A stretch of DNA of 64,000 nt from Gemmatimonas phototrophica. Lineage in GTDB: Bacteria; Gemmatimonadota; Gemmatimonadetes; Gemmatimonadales; Gemmatimonadaceae. A program made the position numbers and the translations under genes. The notes below the pieces were generated by a model. That model was not told where the DNA came from. It made no database searches and saw only the letters and a program-made list of their open reading frames with translations. This document shows, piece after piece, positions 37,711 to 46,490 of the stretch (positions within the stretch are counted from its first letter, which is position 1; the number at the start of each line of letters is the position of its first letter). The stretch is from contig NZ_CP011454.1 of assembly GCF_000695095.2 (NCBI RefSeq), positions 1,550,001 to 1,614,000 of the forward strand. The letters are read 5' to 3'.

Positions 37711-37728
37711 TGTAAACTGGACCTTACG
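37711..37728. promoter_or_regulatory. PpsR-like operator in the pufB-bchO divergent promoter
   Basis: TGTAAACTGGACCTTACG matches TGT-N12-ACA except for the last base and has extended TGTAA/TTAC symmetry. It is 91 bases upstream of pufB and 45 bases upstream of the preferred bchO start, placed to control both. Confidence 0.65.
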
Positions 37729-37772
37729 GTTCAATGCGTCAAGAAGAATTTACGCTTTTACGAAGGATTTTC

Positions 37773-38669
37773 GTGGACACTTCGCCCGATCGCATGCCGG
37801 AGACCCCTCCGAACGACTGGCCAGACGTCAGTTCGTCCGAAACGCACGTTGTTAATGGAATTTGCTGGCATATCCAGCGGCTGGGAAAACCGCGGGGAGA
37901 AGCCCCCGCGCTGCTGCTTGTTCACGGGACTGGCGGCAGTACCCACTCCTGGGCCGGCGTCACTACTCCGCTCGCAGCGCACTTCCATATCCTCAACGTG
38001 GACCTGCCCGGGCACGGCTTCACGCACGTCCCCCCGGAAGTCGAACGCGCGCGCAATCCTTTCACCTTGCCGGGCATGGCGCGTGAACTGCGCACCCTGC
38101 TCTCGCACCTCGACGAACAGCCGGATGTGGTCGTCGGCCATTCTGCCGGCGTACCAGTGCTGCTGCGCATGACCCTCGACGGCGCCATCGCCCCGCGCCA
38201 CATCCTTGGCTGCTGCCCGGCGCTTGTTCCGCCCCCGGACTGGTACGTCGCGCTCCTCGCACCGCTCCTCGGGCTGGTCGTGGAGTCCGACGCGCTGGCC
38301 GGATCGGCGGCCCGACTCGCCGCTGCCACTTCCATTATTGGGCGCATGCTGCAAAGCACCGGCTCCCGGCTTACCGCCGAACAATTGGCTCGGTACCAGC
38401 AACTCTGCAGTCGCCCCGCTCACGTGCATGCCGCCATGACCATGATGTCGCGCTGGGACCTGCCGGCCCTCTTCCGCGACATCGGCGTGCTGCGCGTCCC
38501 CGTGCAGCTGATCGCTGCGCGGAATGACCGCTGGATTCCTCTCACATCACTGCGGCGCGCGGTGGAACGCATTCCGGGAGTGGAGTTGGTGGTCGAAGAG
38601 GGAGGGCACCTGTTGCCGGAAGAGCGGCCCGAGGTGGTGATACGCCTGCTGCAGGACCGCCGACTGTAA
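37773..38669 (+). CDS. bchO: BchO, alpha/beta-hydrolase of the photosynthesis cluster
   Basis: BchO is a PGC-associated alpha/beta hydrolase of unproven reaction, often suggested to act near magnesium chelation. The 298-residue protein has the oxyanion-hole region LLVHGTGGSTHSWAG, the nucleophile elbow GHSAG, LIAARNDRWIP for the acid residue and EGGHLLPEERPE with the catalytic His. The GTG at 37773 is preferred because GAAGGA lies 5 bases upstream; an ATG at 37734 and an ATG at 37794 are alternatives. It is divergent from puf and convergent with bchZ. Confidence 0.87.
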   Translation: MDTSPDRMPETPPNDWPDVSSSETHVVNGICWHIQRLGKPRGEAPALLLVHGTGGSTHSWAGVTTPLAAHFHILNVDLPGHGFTHVPPEVERARNPFTLPGMARELRTLLSHLDEQPDVVVGHSAGVPVLLRMTLDGAIAPRHILGCCPALVPPPDWYVALLAPLLGLVVESDALAGSAARLAAATSIIGRMLQSTGSRLTAEQLARYQQLCSRPAHVHAAMTMMSRWDLPALFRDIGVLRVPVQLIAARNDRWIPLTSLRRAVERIPGVELVVEEGGHLLPEERPEVVIRLLQDRRL

Positions 38670-38703
38670 TCAACGCCCCAAATTATCCCCCGGGGCTGAA
38701 AGC

Positions 38704-38745
38704 GGAATAGCGCGAACTCCTCACAAAAGAAGTTCGCGCTATTCC
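38704..38745. terminator. Bidirectional terminator between bchO and bchZ
   Basis: GGAATAGCGCGAACT (38704-38718) and AGTTCGCGCTATTCC (38731-38745) form a perfect 15-bp inverted repeat with a 12-base loop, in the 106-base convergent gap. It should end transcription from both sides. Confidence 0.85.
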
Positions 38746-38775
38746 AATTTCTGACTCGACCTGCCGGGCCTCAGC

Positions 38776-40233
38776 TCAGCTGGTTGCCCCCTGCAACGAC
38801 CGCCGGCTGGCCAGCACGTGATCCCGCGTGACCGTGCTGTCGCCCAGATCGCGCGCATCCCGTTCGGCCGCGTCCCGCAGCCGCTTGGCGGCGGAAATGC
38901 GAATCAGAATGGGGAAGCCTTCGCACAGCTCGTCGTACACGGCCTTGGCGTCATCGTCCCACGGCAACTCCTGATGCAATCGCGCCGGCGTGGCATCGAT
39001 CTTGTCCATTTCCGTGCCCAGCGGGAGGATATGGAACAGGGCATCGAACAGCTGATTGCACACTTCCTGCACGATGTACGTCGCGCCCGAATATCCCATG
39101 TAGGGGGTGCCGGTATGGCGACGGATAATGGCTCCCGGGAACGACGCCGGAATGTACATGGAGCGCGACCCGGCTTCGGCCAGATACATCCGCTCGTTGT
39201 AGCTGCCAAACATGATCAGCGGCGGCTTGGTCTTGATGGCCTCGCGCACGGCCTGGTTATCCGGCTTCACCCCTGGTCGCCGTGCAAAGCTGAAGGTGCA
39301 GGGGAGCCCCATCTCCGTCTCGAGGAAATGGCGTACGCCTCGGGCGTACGTTTCGTTGGCCACAATCGCGAAGCTGGCCGTGCCGAAAAAGTCCTGCGTC
39401 ACCGAGCGCCAGAGATCCCACAACGGCTTGATGGTCGTGTGCTTCTCCTTCTCAATGAACGGCTCGGGATCGAGTCCCAGCAGTTCGCCCAGCCGCCGCA
39501 GGAACTTGGTGGTGCTGTGCAATCCGATGGGCGCCTGGAGATACGGCACCTCAAGATCCTCGCACAACAGGCGGCCAAACTCGCGGTACATGCAGATGTT
39601 CACATCGGCATCCACCAGCCGTGGCACATCCTGCATATGGCTGCCCAGCGGAAACACCAGATTGATCTCGGCGCCAATGCCTTCCACCAATCGGCGCATC
39701 TCGTGCAGGTCGCTGGCCGTGTTGAAGTAGCCGTAAATGGGGCCGATGAGATTCACGCGCGGCTTGTCACCCGGCTGCTTCTCGCGACGCTTGGGGCGCA
39801 CGCCCTTCTTGAGTCCGTACTCCGTCCAGAGCCAGTACATGGCGCGGTTTGCCGCCTGCCACTGGTCTTCGTCGATGGTGCGCGGCAGGAAGCGCTGCAG
39901 GTTGGTCCCTTCCGGCGTCACACCTCCACCAATCATCTCGGCGATCGACCCCGTCACCACCACGCTGGGCAGCTCCGGATCGAGTGTGGCGTGTGCGCGC
40001 TTCATGGCGCCTTCGGTGCCGTGCTGGCCGAGTTCCTCTTCGCCAAGCCCGGTGACGACGATGGGCAGCTCGTGCGGCGGCAGCGCATCGGTGTAGTGCA
40101 GCACCGACGTGACCGGAAGATTTTCGCACCCCACCGGCCCGTCAATCACCACCTGCATGCCTTTGATGGCGGTGAAGACATACACCGCCCCCCAATAGCC
40201 CCCGGCGCGATCCAGATCGAGAATCAACGACAT
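38776..40233 (-). CDS. bchZ: Chlorophyllide a reductase, subunit Z
   Basis: BchZ and BchY form the catalytic part of chlorophyllide oxidoreductase, which reduces ring B. The ATG at 40233 ([20 protein letters not shown]) shares one base with the bchY stop (TGATG); the longer frame upstream lies within bchY. The 485-residue protein has [10 protein letters not shown] near residue 32, the Cys of the shared iron-sulfur cluster, and [19 protein letters not shown]. The C-terminus has the small helical domain [20 protein letters not shown]. Confidence 0.96.
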   Translation of the reverse strand: MSLILDLDRAGGYWGAVYVFTAIKGMQVVIDGPVGCENLPVTSVLHYTDALPPHELPIVVTGLGEEELGQHGTEGAMKRAHATLDPELPSVVVTGSIAEMIGGGVTPEGTNLQRFLPRTIDEDQWQAANRAMYWLWTEYGLKKGVRPKRREKQPGDKPRVNLIGPIYGYFNTASDLHEMRRLVEGIGAEINLVFPLGSHMQDVPRLVDADVNICMYREFGRLLCEDLEVPYLQAPIGLHSTTKFLRRLGELLGLDPEPFIEKEKHTTIKPLWDLWRSVTQDFFGTASFAIVANETYARGVRHFLETEMGLPCTFSFARRPGVKPDNQAVREAIKTKPPLIMFGSYNERMYLAEAGSRSMYIPASFPGAIIRRHTGTPYMGYSGATYIVQEVCNQLFDALFHILPLGTEMDKIDATPARLHQELPWDDDAKAVYDELCEGFPILIRISAAKRLRDAAERDARDLGDSTVTRDHVLASRRSLQGATS

Positions 40234-41870
40234 CAGACCATCTCCTCGGCCTTGCGCGCGCGATTGAGCTTCGCGATATGCCGCTTGTAGTGCTCGCGGA
40301 ACTCGGGCTTGTCCTGCGGCACATCTTCCCACACACCGGCCATGTACCCGCTGCCGACATCGCCGAAGAAGTCCTTCATTTCGTCGAAGCGCGCCTTGTT
40401 GCCCATGGCGGCGTTCACGACGGTGGCCAGGGAGCCGGCACCGGCGGGGCCCATGAGTGGTCGCGCCGAAATGAGATTGGTGAAGTAGAGCGCGGGAATG
40501 GTGAGTTCCTTGGCCTTCTGCACGACCGGCGTGGTGCCGATGGCAAGATCAGGCTTGAACTCCATCATGGCCGCCACGTCCTGTTCGAGCGACGCGCGAT
40601 ACTGAATGTGCACGCCGCGCGCTTCAAGCCATTCACGATCGGGATCGCTGAACTTCGTGCGCGGGCACGCCGTGCCGACATACCGCACGTCGGCCCCCGA
40701 TTCCACCAGCAGACGCGCCACCAGCAGCTCGGAGCCTTCGTACCCCGACATGGTGATACGGCCCTTGATGGGCATGGCCGACAGCGCCCCCTTGATGGCG
40801 GGGAGGATACGGTTCTTCGTGGCGTCGATCTGTTCACGCGACACGTTGGCGGCCTGCCCGATGCTTTCCAGCCACGCTTCGGTGCCGTCGTAGCCGACCG
40901 GAGCCGAGCCCACGATGGGGCGCCCAGCCGCTTCGAATTCGCGATAGCTCGCGACATAGAACGGGTGAATGGCCGCGGCCACCGCGCAATCGAGCGCCGC
41001 ATACAGCTCACGCCATTCACGCGTGGGCACGACGGGGCCGGCGGCCAGTCCCAGCCCGTCCAGCATCATGCCAATGCCCACGGGATCGGCCGGGAACATC
41101 TCGCCGATGAGCGTAACGGTGGGCTTGGCGGCACGGCCACCGCGCGGCGCCTGCACGGGGCCCTGTTCGGCCTCGAGGCGCGCGTAACGCAGCATGGCTC
41201 CCGCCAACACATCTTTCGCTTCCGCATGCGTGGGCACGCCGAAGCCCGGCACATCGATGCCGATGATGCGGACGCCGTTGATCTCCTTGGGGAGAATCTG
41301 CAGCGGCACCCCCGACGCCGTAGGCACGCACAGGTTCGTGATGACGATCGCGTCGTACAAGGCGGGATCGGCCATCTTGAACACGGCATCGCGGATGTCT
41401 TCGAACAGCTGGCCGGTGACCAGCGTTTCGGAGTTGAACGGCACGTAGCCCACCGTCCGGCGCGCGCCGTAGAAGTGGCTCGTAAACGTGAGGCCGTACA
41501 CGCAACACGCCGAGCCACTCAGAATGGTGGCGGTGCGGCGCATGCGCAGCCCCACACGCAGCGACCCGAAGGCGGGGCACATGCTCTGGGGCTGATCGTG
41601 CGGCCCCTTGGGATAGTCGGCCGCGTAGCGATCGAGGATCTCGCTCTTGCCGGCGGCGCGTGCCGCCTCGAGCATCTGGTCCTTGCCCGAGTGGCAGCCC
41701 AAGCCATCCTGCTGCGTGGCCTCCACGTTGATCGCTGCCGCGTCCACAACGGGGAGCGCGGCGCGTGTCGTGCTCCCCGGTGCACAGCCCATGCCGCCAG
41801 GCGCGTCACCGTCATTCAGCATCGGCGCGCTCCCAGCCGCGTCGTATACGACTTCCTTTTCGGTCGCCAT
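40233..41870 (-). CDS. bchY: Chlorophyllide a reductase, subunit Y
   Basis: BchY partners BchZ. The ATG at 41870 ([13 protein letters not shown]) is chosen because it follows bchX by 23 bases; the open frame upstream runs into bchX. The 545-residue protein carries [17 protein letters not shown] and [13 protein letters not shown], with the cluster-ligating Cys residues, and [16 protein letters not shown]. The first ~60 residues form an Ala-rich, weakly conserved extension. Confidence 0.95.
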   Translation of the reverse strand: MATEKEVVYDAAGSAPMLNDGDAPGGMGCAPGSTTRAALPVVDAAAINVEATQQDGLGCHSGKDQMLEAARAAGKSEILDRYAADYPKGPHDQPQSMCPAFGSLRVGLRMRRTATILSGSACCVYGLTFTSHFYGARRTVGYVPFNSETLVTGQLFEDIRDAVFKMADPALYDAIVITNLCVPTASGVPLQILPKEINGVRIIGIDVPGFGVPTHAEAKDVLAGAMLRYARLEAEQGPVQAPRGGRAAKPTVTLIGEMFPADPVGIGMMLDGLGLAAGPVVPTREWRELYAALDCAVAAAIHPFYVASYREFEAAGRPIVGSAPVGYDGTEAWLESIGQAANVSREQIDATKNRILPAIKGALSAMPIKGRITMSGYEGSELLVARLLVESGADVRYVGTACPRTKFSDPDREWLEARGVHIQYRASLEQDVAAMMEFKPDLAIGTTPVVQKAKELTIPALYFTNLISARPLMGPAGAGSLATVVNAAMGNKARFDEMKDFFGDVGSGYMAGVWEDVPQDKPEFREHYKRHIAKLNRARKAEEMV

Positions 41871-41893
41871 GATGTTGTCAGTGCCTCGTGCGA

Positions 41894-42889
41894 TCAGACG
41901 GCGTCGTACACGACTTCGAGCGACGGCTTCACGATGTCGTCCTTGCCCACCATATCGAACAGGGTGGCCGGCTCCATCTGGAAATCGCGCCCGGTGACTT
42001 CGGCCGAGAAGAGGCCGAGCAATTGGTCCTGCGTCTGCGGCTTGGGGCGCATGGGCGGCGCGTCGGCCACGTTGCGCGCCAGCTCTTCGAACAACGGCGC
42101 CCACTGCGTGCCGGGGCGACCAATGATTTCGTAACTCGCACTCTTGCGCCGAATGTCCTCGTGCGCCGGGATGGCCGCCAGCACGGGAATGTTGGCGTTC
42201 TTTGCGAACGCCGCGGCTTCTCCGGTGCCATCATCCTTGTTGATCACCATGCCGGCCACGCCCACGTTGCCACCGAGCTTGCGGAAATATTCCACCGCAC
42301 TGCACACGTTGTTGGCCACGTACAGCGACTGCAGGTCATTGGAGCCTACCACGATCACCTTTTGGCACATGTCGCGGGCAATCGGCAAGCCGAAGCCGCC
42401 GCACACCACGTCGCCGAGGAAGTCGAGCAGCACGAAGTCAAAGCCCCAGTCGTGGAAGCCCAGCTTCTCCAGCGTTTCGAAGCCGTGAATGATGCCGCGA
42501 CCGCCGCAGCCACGCCCGACTTCCGGACCGCCAAGTTCCATGGCATACACGCCATCGCGCTTGAAGCAGACATCTCCGATGGACACCGCTTCACCGGCGA
42601 GCTTCTTGCGGCTGCTGGTTTCGATGATGGTGGGGCAGGCCTTGCCGCCGAAGAGCAGCGAGGTGGTATCGGACTTGGGATCGCAGCCGATGAGCAGGAC
42701 CTTCTTGCCCTGTTGCGCCATCATGTACGAGAGGTTCGCGAGCGTGAAGCTCTTGCCGATACCCCCCTTGCCGTAGATCGCGATGATCTGCGTTTCCTTG
42801 GTCACGGGGCCCGTATGAATGGATTCCGGCTCGGACGAAGCTTCATCACGAACATTCACGTGCAGCTGGTGCAGACCGTTGTCGCTCAT
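41894..42889 (-). CDS. bchX: Chlorophyllide a reductase, iron-sulfur ATPase subunit X
   Basis: BchX is the NifH-like ATPase that supplies electrons to BchYZ. Walker A is [20 protein letters not shown] (residues 38-57), with IGCDPKSDTTSLLFGG, GRGCGGRGI and [14 protein letters not shown], the last two carrying the 4Fe-4S cysteines. At 331 residues it has the normal length. It overlaps bchC by 4 bases (ATGA). Confidence 0.97.
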   Translation of the reverse strand: MSDNGLHQLHVNVRDEASSEPESIHTGPVTKETQIIAIYGKGGIGKSFTLANLSYMMAQQGKKVLLIGCDPKSDTTSLLFGGKACPTIIETSSRKKLAGEAVSIGDVCFKRDGVYAMELGGPEVGRGCGGRGIIHGFETLEKLGFHDWGFDFVLLDFLGDVVCGGFGLPIARDMCQKVIVVGSNDLQSLYVANNVCSAVEYFRKLGGNVGVAGMVINKDDGTGEAAAFAKNANIPVLAAIPAHEDIRRKSASYEIIGRPGTQWAPLFEELARNVADAPPMRPKPQTQDQLLGLFSAEVTGRDFQMEPATLFDMVGKDDIVKPSLEVVYDAV

Positions 42890-43839
42890 GCAGCAGATCT
42901 CCAGTCGAGGATCATCTTGACACAGTGGGGATCACCGAACGCCATGGCGTAGGCGTCGGCGGCACGCGCCGCAGGTTCGCGGTGCGTAATCAGTCCGTCG
43001 AGATCGAGGGTGCCGCTATTGGCAAACTCGGTGATCGCGGTCAGGTCCTGCTCCTTCCATTGCGCGGCAATGCGAATGCGTGCCTCCCGCAAGAAGGCCG
43101 GCGGGAAGGTGAATGATACGGGTTCGCTGTAGAACCCGCCGAGCACGATTTCACCACCTGGCAGCAGCTTGTTCACCAGCGTGTCCATGATGCCGTCGGC
43201 ACCACTTACATCGCAAATGACCTTGTAGCCGCGGGTGGTATCATCGTTCGGGTGGATGACGGGGTAGCCGCGCGCGCCGTCCATCCGAATGGGATTGGTT
43301 TCCCAGACGGTGGGGGTGGGCGCCCCGTACAGCACGCACAATCGGGCAATCAATCGGCCGAGCGCGCCGTGTCCCACGATGAGCCCGGGGAGCTGGTCGA
43401 GATGGTTGGCCGGATCGGGTTCAAGACAGTGGTGAGCCGTGGCGGCCAGCGCAAAGAGGGCGCCTTTTTCACCGACGTGATCGGCCAGCGGGATGGTCTT
43501 GGCGCCGGGGGCCACGACGTGCGACGCCTGGCCACCAAACAGCCCACGCGCCTCGAGAAATCCCTTGCTCCCTGGCACATACACGAGCTGCCCGACTTCA
43601 CGCCCCGATTCGGCGCCGGCCGTCATGATTCGCCCCACGCCTTCATAGCCCGGTACCATCGGATACGCGAGGCCGGGGAAGGGGGGCATGCGACCGGTAA
43701 AGAGCAGTTTCTCGGTCCCGGTGCTGATCCCGGACCACTGCATGGCCACCACGACGTCGGCCGGGGTGGGGTCAACCAACGTCAGCTCCCGCACGGATAG
43801 CTTGGTCGGTTCTTCGAAAACAACGGCGAGGGTGTTCAC
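42886..43839 (-). CDS. bchC: 3-hydroxyethyl bacteriochlorophyllide a dehydrogenase
   Basis: BchC oxidises the C3-hydroxyethyl group made by BchF to the acetyl group of bacteriochlorophyll a. The zinc-free, alcohol-dehydrogenase-like protein has WSGISTGTEKLLFTGRMPPF, VPGYEGVGRI and LIVGHGALGRLIARL as NAD(P)-binding motif. The GTG at 43839 gives VNTLAVVFEEP, which lines up with the usual start; it yields 317 residues. A perfect PpsR palindrome begins 5 bases upstream of that codon and no ribosome-binding site is visible, so the transcript may be leaderless or nearly so. Confidence 0.93.
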   Translation of the reverse strand: MNTLAVVFEEPTKLSVRELTLVDPTPADVVVAMQWSGISTGTEKLLFTGRMPPFPGLAYPMVPGYEGVGRIMTAGAESGREVGQLVYVPGSKGFLEARGLFGGQASHVVAPGAKTIPLADHVGEKGALFALAATAHHCLEPDPANHLDQLPGLIVGHGALGRLIARLCVLYGAPTPTVWETNPIRMDGARGYPVIHPNDDTTRGYKVICDVSGADGIMDTLVNKLLPGGEIVLGGFYSEPVSFTFPPAFLREARIRIAAQWKEQDLTAITEFANSGTLDLDGLITHREPAARAADAYAMAFGDPHCVKMILDWRSAA

Positions 43840-43843
43840 GGGG

Positions 43844-43861
43844 TGTACAGTGAGGTTGACA
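43844..43861. promoter_or_regulatory. PpsR/CrtJ-type operator upstream of bchC
   Basis: TGTACAGTGAGGTTGACA is a perfect TGT-N12-ACA palindrome 5 bases before the bchC start. It overlaps a second inverted repeat, TTGACAG (43856-43862) and CTGTCAA (43869-43875), whose minus-strand TTGACA could be a -35 element. Confidence 0.82.
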
Positions 43862-43990
43862 GTGGGCGCTGTCAATATCCAGAGCGAATTGATCGGGAAT
43901 TGAGTCCGAGTGGGTGAGGACGGTTCGGACCGAGGGGCTGCAGGCAAGAGGGATCGACGTCGCGGGTGGTGGCGCGGTCAGTCGGTCCAC

Positions 43991-44014
43991 GGCCGGCCTG
44001 GGGAGAGGCCGGCC
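43991..44014. other. GC-rich hairpin between crtF and bchC
   Basis: GGCCGGCCT (43991-43999) and AGGCCGGCC (44006-44014) form a perfect 9-bp stem with a 6-base loop, 12 bases after the crtF stop. No T-run follows, so it may attenuate or stabilise mRNA instead of terminating fully. The rest of the 187-base gap holds the bchC promoter. Confidence 0.5.
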
Positions 44015-44026
44015 AGACGGGTGGGA

Positions 44027-45256
44027 TCAGACTTCGGCGACAATCAGGCCGGTCTGGATAGGGAATCTGGTGGGGAGTTCCCGGCTTCGACGGAAGCCGG
44101 CGGTTTGCAGCATCTGGTGCAGTTCGGACGCACGGCGCGCGCGCCCCTTGCCCATGGCCATCAGGTAAAACGAGAAGTAGGCATCTCCAACCGTCTCGGC
44201 CCCCTTCGCGCCGGCGAGGGCTTCGGCGATCAGCAGGACACCGCCCCGCGGCAGCGCCGCACGGACCCGCTGCAGCAGGCGCAGCACGGAGTCATCATCA
44301 TGGTCAAGCAACACACGCACCAGCGAGATGACGTCGGCCCCGGTGGGGAGGGAATCCGCGTGGAAATTGCCACCATGGCACGTGGACCGATCGCCCATGC
44401 CCGACTGCTCGAGCCGTCCACGAGCCCGCGCGGCCACCGCCGGCAGGTCGAACAGCTGCAGCTGGAGCGTCCGGTGCCTGGCGCCGACCAGCGAGAGAAA
44501 AACGCCTTCGCCGCCCCCGACGTCCAGCAGGCAGTCGTGTTTCGACAGGTCATACGCGTCCAGTACATCGTGCGCGACCGGCGGCAACGTGGCGGCCATG
44601 ATTTCCGAGTAGGCTGCCACACGCGTTTCGTCGATGGCCTGCGGACGGGGCGCGTCAGCGTACGACCAATAACGGGAGAGCTCCGTGCCATAATCCGACC
44701 CCTGGCGCAGCAGCGACACGGGATCGGCAAGGTCATGGTAGGCCATGCGATGGTGACGGATGAGCGCCAGTACTCCAGTGTTCTTCACGAGCGGTGCCCC
44801 CAACGGTCCCAACGCAAAGCGGCCATGCCGACGCTTGAGCAGCAAGCGCAGTGACACGGCCGCATTCAACAGGCGTTCGGTGCTGGCAATCGACAGCCCG
44901 CCATGCTGGGCGATCTCTTCGCGGGTCCGCGCGCCGGCCGCCAGATACTCGAACAAGTCCAGCTCGACGCAGGCCAGGAGGGTTTGCGTGTAAACAAACC
45001 CCGAGACGATGTCGAACAGCTTGCGCGACCGGTACATCGTGATGGGTCGCGTCAGCGGGAACTTGGCGCTCCAGCGCTGGAACTCGTCGGTGGCCACCAG
45101 GGCGTTCCAACGGTCGCGGATGCGCTCAAACCAGGAGGGCGCCGGGGTATCGCTGGCAGCGACCACAGCGGGCACGTGGTCGGTGGCGGCGGGCGTACGG
45201 AGGCGGTCGGCCGCCGGAACGGTGGGCGCAGTCAGCGCCTGCTCGGGGGGATTCAC
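44027..45256 (-). CDS. crtF: Hydroxyneurosporene/demethylspheroidene O-methyltransferase
   Basis: CrtF methylates the hydroxyl of acyclic carotenoids such as demethylspheroidene. The C-terminal half is a SAM methyltransferase fold (CLLDVGGGEGVFLSLVGAR, LQLFDLPAVAARAR, HGGNFHADSLP, LVRVLLDHDDD). The N-terminal half is the winged-helix dimerisation domain (YTQTLLACVELDLFEYLAA). The start is uncertain. A GTG at 45304 lies at the edge of a perfect PpsR operator (45286-45303), whose bases would be coding; the GTG at 45256 is preferred and gives 409 residues. It is the only carotenoid gene in the window; the specific substrate is not known. Confidence 0.88.
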   Translation of the reverse strand: MNPPEQALTAPTVPAADRLRTPAATDHVPAVVAASDTPAPSWFERIRDRWNALVATDEFQRWSAKFPLTRPITMYRSRKLFDIVSGFVYTQTLLACVELDLFEYLAAGARTREEIAQHGGLSIASTERLLNAAVSLRLLLKRRHGRFALGPLGAPLVKNTGVLALIRHHRMAYHDLADPVSLLRQGSDYGTELSRYWSYADAPRPQAIDETRVAAYSEIMAATLPPVAHDVLDAYDLSKHDCLLDVGGGEGVFLSLVGARHRTLQLQLFDLPAVAARARGRLEQSGMGDRSTCHGGNFHADSLPTGADVISLVRVLLDHDDDSVLRLLQRVRAALPRGGVLLIAEALAGAKGAETVGDAYFSFYLMAMGKGRARRASELHQMLQTAGFRRSRELPTRFPIQTGLIVAEV

Positions 45257-45285
45257 AGCGTCAACTTCGCCAGTGGCAACCGTGG

Positions 45286-45303
45286 TGTCAAGAAAAGTGT
45301 ACA
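45286..45303. promoter_or_regulatory. PpsR/CrtJ-type operator 1 in the crtF-bchI promoter
   Basis: TGTCAAGAAAAGTGTACA is a perfect TGT-N12-ACA palindrome in the divergent crtF/bchI control region. Seventeen of its 18 bases recur at 13049-13065 upstream of bchF. The minus strand contains TTGACA, a possible -35 for crtF. Confidence 0.85.
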
Positions 45304-45320
45304 CCAGGCAACCGTAGGAC

Positions 45321-45338
45321 TGTCAGGATATTGCGACA
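45321..45338. promoter_or_regulatory. PpsR/CrtJ-type operator 2 in the crtF-bchI promoter
   Basis: TGTCAGGATATTGCGACA is a second perfect TGT-N12-ACA palindrome, 35 bases centre to centre from operator 1 and 97 bases before the bchI start. Paired palindromes are how PpsR/CrtJ tetramers are known to bind. Confidence 0.83.
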
Positions 45339-45434
45339 AAGAATCCCCGGTCCTAACGTGAGGGATCGAAACATGAACGTCCCCGGCGGACTCGCGCCAT
45401 CCCCGAGCCGCCGGCTGATTCCTTCAGGATACTG

Positions 45435-46490
45435 ATGCGACCTGTTTATCCGTTTAGTGCCATCGTGGGGCAGGAAGAGATGAAGCTCGCTCTTCTGCTG
45501 GTGGCAATCGACCCGTCAATTGGCGGGGTCATGGTATTTGGCGACCGCGGCACCGGCAAGAGTACCGCCGTGCGCGCGCTCGCCGGCCTGCTCCCGCAGA
45601 TGAAAGTCGTCCAAGGGTGCAAGTACGGCTGCGATCCGGCCGCCAGCACCCAGCGGTGCGATGAGTGCGCCAAGCGGTACGCTGATGGCGGCCATCCCCG
45701 GGCCGTATTTGCGCCGGTGCCGGTGGTGGACCTCCCCCTGGGCGCGACAGAAGACCGCGTGGTGGGGGCGCTCGACCTCGAGCGTGCCCTGACCACCGGT
45801 GAGAAGGCCTTTGAACCCGGGCTCCTGGCCCGTGCCCATCGGGGCTTTCTGTATGTGGACGAAGTGAATCTGCTCGAAGACCACCTGGTCGATCTCCTGC
45901 TTGATGCCGCGGCGACCGGCGAAAACGTGGTGGAACGCGAGGGGGTCAGTGTCCGGCATCCCTCCCGCTTCGTGCTGGTGGGGAGTGGCAATCCGGAAGA
46001 GGGCGAACTGCGACCGCAGCTGCTCGATCGCTTCGGACTCGCGGTGGATGTGCGCACCCCCAAGGTGATCGCCATGCGCATCGATGTGATCAAACGCCGT
46101 GATGCTTTTGATCGTGATCCGGAGGCATTTCTCGCGCATTGGCAGAAGGCCGACAACAAGATCCGGCGGTCCATTGAAAAGGGGCGGGCCCGCCTCGATG
46201 AACTGGCCGTCCCCGACGAAATCCTCGAGCGGGCCGCCGAACTGTGCGCGGCCCTGGGCACCGACGGGTTGCGGGGAGAACTGACGCTCCTGCGCACCAC
46301 GCGCGCGTTGGCGGCGTTCGAAGGCGCCGACACGGTCACGCTCGAACACTTGCGGCGTATTGCGCCGTTGGCCTTGCGCCACCGCCTGCGACGGAACGTG
46401 CTCGATGATGCGGGATCCACCACCCGCGTGGAGCGTGCAGTGGCTGAATTGTGGGATACGCCTTCGGCTGATGTCGTCGCCGCGCCCTGA
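45435..46490 (+). CDS. bchI: Magnesium chelatase ATPase subunit I
   Basis: BchI is the AAA+ motor of Mg chelatase. Walker A is GDRGTGKST (residues 36-44) and Walker B lies in GFLYVDEVNLLEDHLVDLLL; RHPSRFVLVGSGNPEEGELR (sensor 1) and LLDRFGLAVDVRTP follow. The 351-residue length is normal. AGGA precedes the ATG by 6 bases. It overlaps bchD by 20 bases, and both should be expressed from the PpsR-controlled promoter upstream. Confidence 0.97.
   Translation: MRPVYPFSAIVGQEEMKLALLLVAIDPSIGGVMVFGDRGTGKSTAVRALAGLLPQMKVVQGCKYGCDPAASTQRCDECAKRYADGGHPRAVFAPVPVVDLPLGATEDRVVGALDLERALTTGEKAFEPGLLARAHRGFLYVDEVNLLEDHLVDLLLDAAATGENVVEREGVSVRHPSRFVLVGSGNPEEGELRPQLLDRFGLAVDVRTPKVIAMRIDVIKRRDAFDRDPEAFLAHWQKADNKIRRSIEKGRARLDELAVPDEILERAAELCAALGTDGLRGELTLLRTTRALAAFEGADTVTLEHLRRIAPLALRHRLRRNVLDDAGSTTRVERAVAELWDTPSADVVAAP

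Noticed and set aside
37681-37715. Second palindrome TTTAC-N8-GTAAA beside the puf/bchO operator
   Set aside because: It has symmetry but not the TGT-N12-ACA spacing, and overlaps the site at 37711, so it is not listed as a separate operator.
38818-40290. Plus-strand frame of 490 codons opposite bchZ
   Set aside because: Shadow of bchZ; no recognisable domain, no ribosome-binding site and atypical composition.
40278-42134. Plus-strand frame of 618 codons opposite bchY/bchX
   Set aside because: Shadow of bchY; the minus-strand product matches a known enzyme over its full length.
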